Of a stretch of 64,000 nt of DNA, positions 24,291 to 35,296 are shown one piece after another. Below the pieces are notes generated by a model. It saw nothing but the letters and a program-made list of their open reading frames with translations, had not been told where the DNA came from and ran no database searches. This DNA comes from Aquatica leii (taxonomy: Eukaryota > Arthropoda > Insecta > Coleoptera > Lampyridae). Where the stretch lies: positions 103,218,806-103,282,805 of the forward strand of contig CM069434.1 of assembly GCA_035610365.1 (NCBI GenBank), in the 5' to 3' direction. Position 1 is the first letter of the stretch; each line of letters begins with the position of its first letter. The position numbers and the translations under genes are program-made.

Positions 24291-24589
24291 TAAGTGTTGA
24301 ATTATGTGGCACCCACCATACCTATTGCATCAAAGACACCCGGGTGTATAAATTCTTTGATAATATATGTCATTGTGGCATATCGATGTGTATGATGCAA
24401 ATGGCACTCATTTGTATATAAATACATGTTTAAAATAGTAAATGACACCCAACATTGTTGTCATATAAATTAAATAGTAAAGGTGCCAGTTAGTAAATAT
24501 TTCGTTTTTAATTAAACTGTATGTATATATTTCACTTCTATAATGCTGCTTATATGGAGTAAGCTTTTGAAAAAAAAACATCCCTGCTT

Positions 24590-25720
24590 TAGGACACTTT
24601 TGGGACACAACTTTAATTGTCAAACTTGACATTGACACATCAACCCTCTGAACCCAGCAACTAACTTAAGAATTTAAATAAGGGAAGGGGGTTGATCGAA
24701 CCTTCATTTAAAACCACTTGCAATTCTCTATGAGGACAGCATGGCAGAAAGTGGTTTTATTGAATTTTTTTGTGTTCCTATAAAAAACAACCCTCTGGAT
24801 TAAGTAAAGTGGGGGAGTCTAGTTTTTTAACAAACGCTTTGACAGGTCGATTCTTGATTTTTAGTAAATAACTTGAGATATTAAACTTGACATTTACACA
24901 TCAACCCCGTAGCTCCAACAACCCCTAACTCAAAAATTTAAATAAGGAAAGGAACTTGAATGACTCTTCATTTAAAGCGTCTTTAAATTCTCTATGCGAC
25001 AGCATGGCCAAAAATAGATTTATCCAATTCTTTTTCGTCTTCTTTAAAAACAACCCTTTAGATTAACTAAGGTGGGGAGACTAGGTTCTTAAAAAAACGC
25101 TCGGGCAGATCAATTCTTGATTTTTAAAAGACAACTTTAAATTTCAAACTTGACATTGACACATCAACGCCCTAGCTCCAGCAACCCTTAACTTAAGAAT
25201 TTGAATAGGGGAAGGAGGTCGAATGACCCCTCATTTAAAGCGTCTTTTAATTCTCTATGCAACAGCATAGCTGAAAATAGTTTTTTCCAATGTTTTTTCG
25301 TCTCTATTAAAAACAACCCTCTAGATTAACTAAGGTGGGGAAACTAAGTTATTAAAAAACACTCAGACAGGTCGATTTTTGATTTTTAGGAGACAATTTT
25401 AAATATCAAACTTGAAATTGACATACCATCCCTCTAGATCTAGCAACCCCTAATTCAAGAGAAGGGCGTCAAACGACCTGTCATTTAAAAGGTCTTTTAA
25501 TTCTCTATACGACAGCAAGGCCAAAAGTAGTTTTATTATTTTTTTTGTCCCCATAAAAAACAACCCTCTAGATTACATAAGGTGGGGGTGTTGTTTAGAA
25601 AAAATTCTAAAACACGCCACTTTTGACTTTTTGAACGACACATTTTGGCGTCAAATTTGATTTTGTCAGGTCAACCTTCTAGCCCCAATAACCCCCAACA
25701 AAAACAAAAATTATAGTAAG
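24590..25720. repeat. ~260-bp tandem repeat in right palindrome arm
   Basis: Mirror of 22825-23960, for example repeated CTCTAGATTAACTAAGGTGG and TCTCTATGCGACAGCATGGC. The units are individually diverged from their left-arm partners. Confidence 0.85.
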
Positions 25721-25842
25721 GTGGTCGAGTAACCCTGATTTTAATGGTCTCTTGATTCTCTACGTGTGTGCATGATTGTTTTTAAGTTTATAAAAATTTT
25801 AAAAGTGTAGAAAAATTTGAAACATCAAAATTCAAGGTCAGA

Positions 25843-26000
25843 AGAAATTTTTGTTAGTTCAACAAATGCTCAAATTGTGCGCAACCAACTTCCATACAAT
25901 AATACAATAATTCTGCTCTAAACGTTTCCTTACATTTTGGAAGATCTATGGCGTAATTTAGCGGCATTCTTCAATATTGCGTCGACGAAATTTTTCCGTT
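25843..26000 (-). pseudogene. Mirrored mariner/Tc1-group transposase remnant
   Basis: On the minus strand FRRRNIEEC is still legible, followed by stops within the next 20 codons. This is the right-arm counterpart of 22526-22702. Confidence 0.55.
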
Positions 26001-28541
26001 GCGTAAATTTTAGTTTCTTTTTACTGTCGCATAGAAACTTGAAAGACGCTTCAAATTAGGGGTGGCTCGGCCTATTTTCCATATTTAAATTCTTGAGTTA
26101 GGGCACTAGTTTGTGAGTTAGGGTTTGCTGGAACTAGGGGATTTATCTGTTAATGTCAAATTTCACGTCAAATCTTAAAAAAAAATTAAAAATACAAAAG
26201 CATGAATATAATTAATTACGAAATTTAGTAGTAAACTTTTTGATCTGTTAATAAATAATCCTGTGTTTTGAGTTTCTTAAAAGTGTAATTTTCGGTTAAT
26301 ACTTTTTAGAAAGGCAGATTATGGTGTATTGATTTTAATACTCATCAGTGGGTATCTTGCTAAGTACTTTATTAAAATAATTATAATTTTAAAATTGTAG
26401 GTTTAATATAAATGTTCATCAATTCTTTGTCATAAGAAACGTTAGATGTAGTGTTCGTTTTGTTTTCTAATGTTTTGTACGTACAAAATTACCAGAAAGG
26501 ATCAAGGTAAATACTAAAAAAAGTAAAGGTAAAAGTCAGAAAGTTTAAAAATACAAAACTAATAATACATTTTTTTAATATTAAATTTGTATTTACATTT
26601 ATCAATAATGTAGCAAATTTTCTTTGTGGACAATGTTTACGTCTAGCAACTTTAAAGAAGTAACTACTGTTTAGGATGCGGCTGTCAATTTCTAAAATTC
26701 TACAACTTGTTTCTGATGTTTTCTATTTTAGTATTTAATAAAAAATCTTTGTTCATTTACATTGAAAATCTATAGAATGCTCAAGAAAAGTCAAATATAA
26801 CTGTAAATAATATACATTTGGTTAGGTATATTGGAATATGGTAGTATCATTTTATAATAAAAATATAATTTTGATTGTTAAATTTAAAGTTATTTTTTAC
26901 ATTGAAGAAAAATTGTTAAATTTCAAAAATCTTCAAAAAATAACATTTTTTGTTTACAACACTTATATACCAATTTAATAACAAAAAACAACAAACAAGA
27001 TAAATCACAATCATAATAAAGCAAAGGAAAACCGTATAACAAAAACCAAATAAGAAAATGGGTCAGAAATCAATACAACTTATAGAACCTGGCATCTTTA
27101 ATCAGATTAACAAGATTAAAAAGTGGATGTTTCAAGAAAGAACTGGAATTCTAAAACCTGGAAGTACTTAAGCTAGTGTCTAGTTCTAGGGACATTGTTA
27201 TGGATTTGGCTAGCCACCTGTGTTTAAGATGAAAAGAACAGAGAAAAAAACTAAACAATTTCGACTATAAACTAAGTGAAAATTATTAAATCTCAAAAAA
27301 AATTTAATGAGATGACACAATTTCAAAAGACAATTTTTTATAGTACTAAATATTACGATCTTTCATTTATTTTTTAATTTATTTAATCATATGCAACAGC
27401 ACTACAGTTACCGTAACAACAGTTTAAGTTATAGAAAGTAAATAATAAACGACGCGCGTTTATGTATGCTGCAGAAACAGAAAAAAACTCAATTAGAATC
27501 AATCTTGCAGAAAATACAAATTAGAAGCAAAAAAACAGTTGTTTGAACGGATGAATCACAATTTAAAGTTTTTGAAAGCAAACGTCGTACATTTCAGTTT
27601 ATCAACAACTAATAAAAAATATTGGAAAAAAAATAAAAACTATAAAATATGGAAATGATAGTACTATGATTTAGGGTTGTTTTTAAGTGCAGTAAAAATT
27701 TCATAAAATAGCTAACAAAATGACTAGTAAAACATTTACTTACTACTTTAAACTTACTTAAAAAATACTCTTCTTAACGCTTTATAATACTTTAAACAAC
27801 AAAAATTGTTTATTTTTTGTTTAATAAGTTTTTGTTCTAATATATTTTATTTACAAAAATCAATTTTCAAATACAAGAAACTTAAAATAGAAAATAATAT
27901 ACAAGTTAAAGTTCCTACGCTAAAATAAGCATAAATTATTGCTTATGAAAAACTAATTAAAACAAATATTGAACGTTTAATATTAATTAATCTTTGTAAA
28001 GTTATATTTTTTAAATTTAGAAATAATTTTGATACATACAGTATAAAAACTATCTAAAATATTTTAATTGATTATTTTGTTAATAAATATCAAATAGTTA
28101 AATAATTAAACAAAAACATAACTGATATCAAAAAGCATTATCAAGTTTTATTAAATCAAAATGAGTTACGCAAGTTATATTTTAGTACATTTATTTTGTT
28201 ACGATATCGCACTGTTCAACAATGTTGCCGCTAAAAATGGTGCCACAATCTACAACAATTATCGGGGTGCCATATAGTCAATACGTCAAAATTATATACA
28301 CCTGTATATCGCACAACGCCCTCTGTCTTATTATGAATGAACCAAACTGTATAAATCTGACCACCAATTGACAAAATGGCTCCCAAGCAATTTTTTGCGT
28401 ACGAGCTTAAAAAGTGTTGATAAGCTCTAGAAAAATTTGTAATGTAAAAGTACTGTGGCTCCCGAACTTGGGTGCCTCTTTGTATTTTTGGGTGCCACAA
28501 TAACAATGAATACCCAATTATGGTGCCACGATGACAATTTT

Positions 28542-28547
<6 letters not shown>

Positions 28548-28577
<30 letters not shown>
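28548..28577. repeat. (TA)n tract between palindrome and recombinase element
   Basis: Alternating TA. It is the shared border of the palindrome and the tyrosine-recombinase element. Confidence 0.95.
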
Positions 28578-28580
<3 letters not shown>

Positions 28581-28585
28581 TTACG

Positions 28586-28870
28586 GCGTACGTTGACATC
28601 CTCCAATGTAAATACTCCGGTTAAGATGGCATCCTCTACAAGTTGAACTCCGATATACGGATGCCAACTTGCCATTCCTTCAAAGTTCATGCAGTTAACT
28701 TCTTTTACTATTAGATGGTGCTTAATGTAATTTTCAGCCGGAAGCTATTTTAATCCGTTTTCGAACCGTTTTGTTTATTTTAGTTGGTTGATAATGCGGT
28801 AGCAGCGCTTGTGTCTACTTTGGTGTATATTCAGACGGTACTTTTGGCGGTAACTCTGGCATCCGAGTAA
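28586..28870. promoter_or_regulatory. Left subterminal motif cluster of the recombinase element
   Basis: Copies of CGGTTAAGATGGCATCC (28618), its reverse form GGATGCCAACTTGCC (28659) and GCGGTAACTCTGGCATCC (28847), plus a weaker one near 28590. They lie immediately upstream of exon 1 (28944). They could serve as recombinase-binding sites, promoter elements or both; function is inferred. Confidence 0.65.
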
Positions 28871-28943
28871 ATTGCAACATAGCCAACAGTTGATAACGCC
28901 TTTAATAGTTGTGTTTGACATTTCTGTGCTTGATGTAAGAAAA

Positions 28944-31900
28944 ATGTCACTGCGAAGTAGAAGGATCCTTAACCTGGCATTAACTAATAAAGAAAATGGT
29001 AAGTGTTACAATATTTACAATTGATTACATAAATTATTTTTGTATTACGCAATGCATTTTTTTGAACGGATAAAAACATTTTAGCTTGACATTTTATCAA
29101 ACTGTAATGCCGGATTGTATAAACATTTTCAAGTAATACTTAGTGCTAAGTAAGTCTTAATTTCTATAGAAACGTTTGTTACAACAATTGTTTCTATAGT
29201 AATTAAGACTTACTTAGCACTAAGTACCTACAACTTAAAAAATGTTTATACAACCGGGCATTAACTCTTTAGGTTATTTGAAATTTCTAATTTCTCTCCT
29301 AAAGAATTTTATTATTTTGAATAAAAAGGCAATTGTAATTTTTGTTAGAAATTCAAACTGATCAGTAAAACTGGTCTTTTTCAATATTTCTTCAAGTTCA
29401 ATTATACATACCCACCAGAAATATAAATTCAACATTTTCTTTCAGTCTGATATGCATAAGTAGATACATGATCCACGCTATAAAATTGGTGTCAATGACA
29501 CTTTATAAATCGTAGTACCTAGTTACTGTCGGCGCAAAAAGTATATATAGGTACTCGAGATAAATAAAAATGTAAGCTAAATAAAAAATAATCATTCGAC
29601 TGAGCTTGGTGTCAAATTAAAGCATGTTTATTTCTACATTGTTTAAGAGTAACAACTTTTTTAAAGTGTAAGTACTTTAAGGACCATTTCTACGGCTGAA
29701 CGGTGCAAAGTGCCTGTGTTTGGGGCTTGCGACTCTATAACTAAGTTTAGAGGTAAATAAAAACAAAACTACTTGCTCAAATGGAACAAAATTTTAGTAT
29801 GTTGTAAATCCAACCTTTCTTGAGATTATTTCTGAAAACTGTCGTCAGATTCCTTTTTGTTTTTTAATTTTAAAAATCAAATCAACTTTCTAAGAAGTTG
29901 TCAGAATCATCGTCACGATAATCCAAATTTTTAACAAAAATTTTAAATCGTTCGACTTTTTAATGATTAAATATAAGAAAACGTATATACAAATCTAAAT
30001 TACACACCATATATTACTTATACCCATTTTAGTTATTTATTATATACATTATTAACTGAAACAATTATATCTATTATATATATATATAACACCCTCCAGT
30101 GCCGTGGATGATAAGACTTGAAAATATTTCTTTAAATTTTATTTTAACTAGTATTCTCTGGTATACGTTGTATGCCTGGCGCCCAACTCAATTTTCACGT
30201 CTTATCATACCTCGGGTTGTTTCATTGGATGCCCAGCTCTCTGGCTGAGCCGAGCCTGTCTCAAATATTCAAACGAAGGTATCGTTGCAGTACAACCTGA
30301 TAAGTGCATTATGTATAAGAATCATCTTCTCGTCGTAAAGTAGACAACACAAATGACACAATATTCTACAATAAATAAAAGCCATGCCCACAGAAAAATA
30401 ATTATTAGGTACTAGTAATATCAATGCATTTTGACTGTGTTGTTTGTTTGTTTAAATAGTCATCGTAGCTGACTTCAATCTCTTGCTTACTGTTATTGCT
30501 TATTGTACGATACGAACCATTCGTCGAGATTCATATATGATATGCTCAGTAATTAATAATATACGCAACTACAGTTTTCAGTATTTTTCAATTTCAAATC
30601 GTCCCAGTCCCAGTAGAAATTAATCTATAAACAATAACTATGTATTAATTTATTTACTTAGTTTTTCATAATACTTACATTTATAATTGTTGGTTTCTTG
30701 TGGAGTATAATTTGTAAAATACATCATTAGTGTATTATTAATTTATAAACTTGTAAGTAAATCGATTAATCGATACTTAAAAGGCCGTAAAACGATAATT
30801 TAAACCTAACCTATATAATTTTGAATAAAGAAATAAGAATCCACTGTTGTCAAACTGTTAGTAAGTTTATGCACTAGATTAGTAACCAACTAACAACAGT
30901 TTTAATTTGTTTTGTGCAACCGAAAAAAATCTGACAACTTATAACATTTTAATCAGTAATCATAATAATCTCTTGTTATTTCAACGTTTGTGCAACCCTA
31001 CCTAAACAAAGTAGAAATAAACAGGCTTTAATTCGACACCAAGCTCATTCCAACTGGCCCAATGCTTATTTTTTTATTCATCTTCAAACTAGAGTATATA
31101 TACTTTTTGCGTCGACAGTACTTGCTTTTCTTCATTCAACAAATACAGTTAATATCTAAAATGAAAATTATTTTATAGAAATGGAATTTACAAGTTCAGA
31201 TTCTGAAATTATATCTGAAACAGAATATGAAGCTTCAGAACATGAACTTGATGACACTGAAGGTGACAGTGAGGGTGACGTTGAGATACCGTTTGTCACC
31301 CCTATTGAAATAAATTTGGATAATAATGAACTTCACCAGGCGATACCCACAGGTAAAAAATCACAAAAAATAACTTTAAAAAATGTAATTAATAACGAAA
31401 ATAAAATTTCTATTCAGACATGAGAAATCAAGAAAATTTAGAACAAGAAAATACTCAGAAAGCATTTAAACGAGAGAGAAAGAGACGAAAGCACCACTGT
31501 ATATATTGTTACCTAAACGTTTCCAATTATTCGAGGCATTTAGAGAGAAATCATAGTGATGAATTGCAAGTTCAAGAAATATTTTGTTTAACCAAGAAAC
31601 CCAAACAAAAAAAAACACTGTTAGATAGATTACGCCGTGAAGGAGATTTTATATCAACAGAAATAGTTCCAGTTTTGAAAATAGAAAATAAGCAAACAAC
31701 AGATTATATTGCATGCAAATTTTGTAAAGGCTATTATTCAAAAAAATGTTTAAGAAGACATGTTAAAAAATGCTTTTTTAATCCTGATCCATCTAAACCA
31801 ATAAAGTCACAAATAGAAGGTCAAAATATAATGATAGGTGCATTTGGACCGAATGATCCCCTTAAAATTAGTGGATTACTTGACAAATTAAGAGCAGATA

Positions 31901-33531
31901 AAATATCATTAACAGCAAAACGGGATAAAATAATATGCGAAGTGGCCAGAAGATATTTAAAAAGTCACAAAGAAAAACACCTTGTAACTGTAGCTAAAAG
32001 GTACATGCGAAGACTCGCTCGAATTTTAGAACAAGTTCGGCAATACGAAGGAAATTCTAAGCTTTCCTTAGAAGAAATTTTGAAACCTTCACAGTTTAAG
32101 AATCTTATTCAAGCTACCAAATCTGTTTCTGGTTATGAAACTGAATCAGATACTTACAAATCTCCATCATTTGCTTTACAGACGGGCACATTGCTTAAAC
32201 GTGCTATACAAGCCGCTCTATCTATAGAGATTCAACGAGATAACCCATCAAATGAAAAACGAACTGAACTCAACAATTTGATCCACCTAATTGAAACAGA
32301 TTGGGCATATGAGATTTCGACACAAGCAGTCCAAAACTTAGCTATTAATCGCTTTAATAAACCAACCTTAATACCTTTAACTAAGGATATAAAGGTAAGC
32401 ATTCAAATATGTATATATAACGCAGATGCTGCATTAAGTTCTTTTTCTTTCAGAAATTTGACACCTACCTTAGAGATGTAATGAGAAATACCGTGGAGAA
32501 GATAAAAGATAATAGGGAAGATAGTCAGAGTTTTAAAATTCTAATGGAGGTTGTATTTTGTAGCTTAATGATTTTTAATAAAAGGAGAGTGGGAGAATTA
32601 CAAAGGATGACACTTGATGCGTATTTAAAAAGTTACGAAAATATATCCTCTTCAGAATTTGAAAAAGCCCTTACAAACTCCGAAAAAATTATGTATAGAC
32701 AATTAAAGCGTGTTGTCATTAGAGGTAAAAGAGGAAGAGGGGTCCCAGTACTATTTGAAAAAGACGTAATGGAAATGTTGGATTTTCTTATAGATTTAAG
32801 AAAACATTTTGAATTACAGAAAAATATATATCTGTTTGGTTTGCCCGGCACAAGTAATCCCATCTCTGGTTATCACGTTTTAAGAAAACATGCGCATTTA
32901 GCTTTAAATGTTAAAAAAGGCATCATTACTAACATCTACTAAATTGCGGAAACACCTAGCAACAATAACTCAAATATTTAAAATGAATAAAACTGATTTA
33001 GAGCAATTAGCATCTTTTATGGGGCATACCCAAAAGACTCATTCCGAATTTTATCGTCTTCCAGACGACATTTATCAAACTGCAAAGGTTAGCAAATTGT
33101 TAATGTTATCAAAACATGGAATTTCGGAAAGTTTCAAGGGAAAACGTTTAGAGGAAATTGAACTTGATGAAAATACCGATAATGTAATTGAGGATAATGA
33201 TAGCGATGATGAAATGAAAATTGATGAATTAAAAGAAAGTAATAGAATAAATCAAATCAACAACATTGAAGAAAATGAACCAGCAAACATTGATGAAATA
33301 AGGTGTCCAAAAAAAGTAAAAGAGAAATTTAAAGAAAAAAGGCACAAGGTTCCATGGACTAGTGAACAAAAGCAACTAACTGAAAAATTCTTTAAAAAGA
33401 ACATACAAAAGAAAATTCCCCCCCGAAAACATGAAGTGGATATATTAAAAAAGAAATATCCGGACGTTTTTACAAATAAGTCTTGGGCTGTAATCAAAGT
33501 ATATGTTTGTAATAAATACAATAAAATGTAA
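28944..33531 (+). CDS. Zinc-finger tyrosine recombinase, four exons, one frameshift
   Basis: Exons 28944-28998, 31179-31352, 31418-32394 and 32454-33531 have GT-AG introns and keep frame at every junction. Total length fits 760 residues if one A in the A6 run at 32913-32918 is surplus. As read, that run shifts the frame. Order in the protein: acidic N-terminus; a C2H2 finger (CIYC, HLERNH); a C2HC finger (CKFC, HVKKC); a helical region; then a tyrosine recombinase core with Arg in RRVGEL (~447), Lys in RGKRGRG (~494), Arg in TKLRKH (~567), His in FMGH (~593) and the nucleophile Tyr in EFYRLP (~602). The usual His of HxxR is Thr. An acidic linker and a basic Myb/SANT-like tail follow. The closest known class is Crypton-type recombinases. 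The single frameshift could be a sequencing error, so activity is open. Confidence 0.85.
29105..29263. mobile_element. ~155-bp MITE in intron 1
   Basis: TAATGCCGGATTGTATAAAC at the left pairs with its complement GTTTATACAACCGGGCATTA at the right. Inner arms TACTTAGTGCTAAGTAAGTC and complement surround a short loop. It is flanked by TA. It inserted within the first intron of the recombinase gene. Confidence 0.85.
29524..31119. mobile_element. ~1.6-kb non-autonomous DNA transposon in intron 1
   Basis: The left end ACTGTCGGCGCAAAAAGTAT and right end (reverse complement ACTGTCGACGCAAAAAGTAT) are inverted repeats of about 115 bp. They share a GAGCTTGGTGTC block and a TTAAAGC-TGTTTATTTCTAC block near their inner edges. 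No transposase is present. An internal ~113-bp hairpin (30101-30213; CCGTGGATGATAAGAC and complement) looks like a further nested MITE. Because splice sites 28998 and 31179 keep frame, it need not disrupt the host gene. Confidence 0.75.
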
Positions 33532-33543
33532 ACTGTATATGGA

Positions 33544-33549
33544 TAATAA
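33544..33549 (+). terminator. Polyadenylation signal of the recombinase gene
   Basis: AATAAA lies about 12 bp after the stop codon at 33529-33531. Confidence 0.6.
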
Positions 33550-33649
33550 AGTATATTATAAATATTATAACTAGTTTGTCTTATTCGTTCACTATGTTTT
33601 TTTTTTGCTGCATATGTTTTGGCATTATCTTCCAAATTACAGTTAAATT

Positions 33650-34430
33650 ATAAAGGAAGAAATTGGTGTAGAGGTGACGGCGCAGGAGGCATATGCAGTA
33701 GGGAAAGAGGTGGGAAGAAGTGCGGTAGTAGTAAGATTGGGGGATTAGGAAGAAAAAAGACAAGCTTTAAGGAAAAAGAGTAGGTAGATCGAGAATTTTT
33801 ATAGATTGGGATATGACAAGAAAAGAAAGAGAAATACAAGAAGAAATAAGAAAAGAGGCCAGAAGCTTAGAAAGAGAAGGGAAGAGAATGAGAGTGGGGT
33901 ATGGAAAATTATGGGTAGAGGGGGAGGAAAAAGATGTCAAAAAACTAGAAAAAGGGGGATGGGACAATAGGGGGAAGATGAAGGGGAAAAGGGATGGGAA
34001 GCAAAAAGGGAGAAGGAGAAAAGGAAAGCAGAGGTTACTATTTTGGAACATTGCGGGTTTAAAAAATAAATGCAGAGACTTTTGTAGATACGTGGAGGGA
34101 TTTGAGATAGTGGGGTTGGTGGAAACGTGGTTGGGGGAGAAGCATTGGGAAGAATGGAGGGAGAGATTACCAGAAAGTTACAAATGGTAAGCACAGTTCG
34201 CGAAGAAGAGAGAGAAAAAGGGAAGGGCAAAAGAGGGCATAGTGACGGGAGTCAAGAAAGAGTGGGGATGGGAGGTAGGTGAAAGTGGAGAACAAACAGA
34301 GGGAGTTATGAGAAGTGATATAAGGACCGATCAGGGGAGAGATACGATCGTGATATTGGGCAAGAGAGGAGAGGGAGTGGAGTGGATGAAGAAAGTGTTG
34401 GAGAGAAGGAAGACGGAGTAAAGGGGTGGA
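33650..34430 (+). pseudogene. LINE fragment: N-terminal region and start of endonuclease
   Basis: A GA-rich insert with legible blocks. KEEIGVEVTAQEAYAVGKEV and VVVRLGD (33650-33745) are in one frame. After a shift near 33770, RIFIDWDMTRKEREIQEEI and RMRVGYGKLWVEGEE follow. Next comes the start of an APE-type endonuclease, LLFWNIAGLKNKCRDF then IVGLVETWLGEKHWEEW (34036-34190). A TAA at 34188-34190 interrupts the frame, which continues as AQFAKKREKKGRAKEGIVTG to about 34425. The rest of the endonuclease and the reverse transcriptase are missing. It inserted between the recombinase gene and the right motif cluster. Confidence 0.75.
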
Positions 34431-35020
34431 AACTGATATAATATGTAGAATCGAATTCTTTGTTTAAAACTTATTAGAAACAATTAAATGCTTTACAAAA
34501 TTGAGTTATATAAAACCTTGGAACATCATATTCGATTCTTCATCAGATGTTATCTACATCACTTGGGGCATCACAAGTAAACTCACACATTTTCAGCTTT
34601 TTTGTAGTAGTATCATAATCAACTAAAAATAATTTAAAAATAACATGCACACATTAACCAAAACAAAACTTTAACGGTTGTATTGTAAATCCGTTACTAA
34701 GTAACCAGTATGGACAAAAACAATATTTAACACTTTTAACTAACCTTACACCATTCTTTATTTGCAATAAGATATAATTTGTTTAATAAAATTTAATGCA
34801 CAAAAAATTGTTACACTTACATTAACGTGATTGCCTATAGTATAATCTATTTTTCAGAGGAACATATTTAACGGTAATATTAAATAACGCGCCTAGCTTT
34901 CCGAGTCAAACAGTCATTGTGAATATTTAATAACGTTATCTGTATATAGAAGAGATTGTTTGTCTCTGTATATAGTAGGAAAATTATGGCAACGCTGCAA
35001 ACGTTTCCACCTTGTACTAA
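34431..35020. other. AT-rich stretch, nothing recognised
   Basis: No coding blocks or terminal repeats are seen. It probably belongs to the 3' part of the recombinase element. Confidence 0.45.
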
Positions 35021-35070
35021 GAAAGTATATATACAGATGCGAATTTGTACTACCCTGGAATTTAATTTTA

Positions 35071-35202
35071 ATACGGACGCTACCTGTACCGTTAAGTGTA
35101 TTTGGATGCTAATGTAACCGTAAGAAGTATAGTAGATGTATATAGAATATATACCGGACGCTCTTTTATACCGCGTTTGTACGGATGCCAAATTAACCGC
35201 CA
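35071..35202 (-). promoter_or_regulatory. Right subterminal motif cluster of the recombinase element
   Basis: Four copies of the ~20-bp motif in reverse orientation, e.g. ACGGATGCCAAATTAACCGC at 35181. A weaker fifth copy is near 35032 (ACAGATGCGAATTTGTAC). Their regular spacing and uniform orientation mirror the left end. Confidence 0.68.
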
Positions 35203-35206
35203 AAGT

Positions 35207-35234
35207 AATATATATATATATATATATATATATA
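35207..35234. repeat. (TA)n tract at right border of the recombinase element
   Basis: Alternating TA following the last subterminal motif. Confidence 0.95.
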
Positions 35235-35296
35235 TCTTACCAAGCAACTTCACAAAAAAGTAAAAAAGTGTACTTTCATTCACTTTTCGCTGGTCG

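Larger units (their letters stand above)
24272..28548. repeat. Right arm of the ~8.5-kb palindrome
   Basis: Reverse complement of 20064-24271 with numerous substitutions and indels. One example is extra sequence at about 27100-27230 that is absent from the left arm. The outer tip ends GGTGCCACGATGACAATTTT at a (TA)n tract. Confidence 0.9.
28578..35206 (+). mobile_element. Tyrosine-recombinase transposon (Crypton-like) bounded by (TA)n
   Basis: The unit lies between (TA)n tracts and contains one four-exon gene (28944-33531) for a zinc-finger tyrosine recombinase. Its ends carry copies of a motif approximating CGGTTAANTTGGCATCCG. Copies at 28618-28639 and 28847-28868 point inward. A copy at 28652-28673 is reversed. 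Four at the right end (35071-35095, 35098-35123, 35151-35176, 35180-35202) are in inverse orientation. No TSD other than TA is visible, as expected when a recombinase rather than a DDE enzyme does the integration. A LINE fragment (33650-34430) and two small elements in intron 1 are later insertions. The borders are inferred from motifs and microsatellites. Confidence 0.72.

Noticed and set aside
22825..25720. Regularly spaced repeats resembling an array
   Set aside because: Units of ~260 bp without unique spacers are tandem duplications, not a CRISPR array; the DNA is eukaryotic.
20064..28548. Palindrome as an assembly artefact
   Set aside because: The arms have many independent substitutions and an arm-specific stretch near 27100-27230, which a mis-joined duplicate of one sequence would not show. 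Long reads would still be worth checking.
28231..28646. Open frames of 122 and 63 codons crossing a (TA)n tract
   Set aside because: They include runs of Tyr-Ile from the microsatellite and span the border of two elements, so they are not genes.
33767..34230. Minus-strand frames rich in Phe, Ser and Pro
   Set aside because: They are shadows of the GA-rich LINE fragment read on the plus strand.
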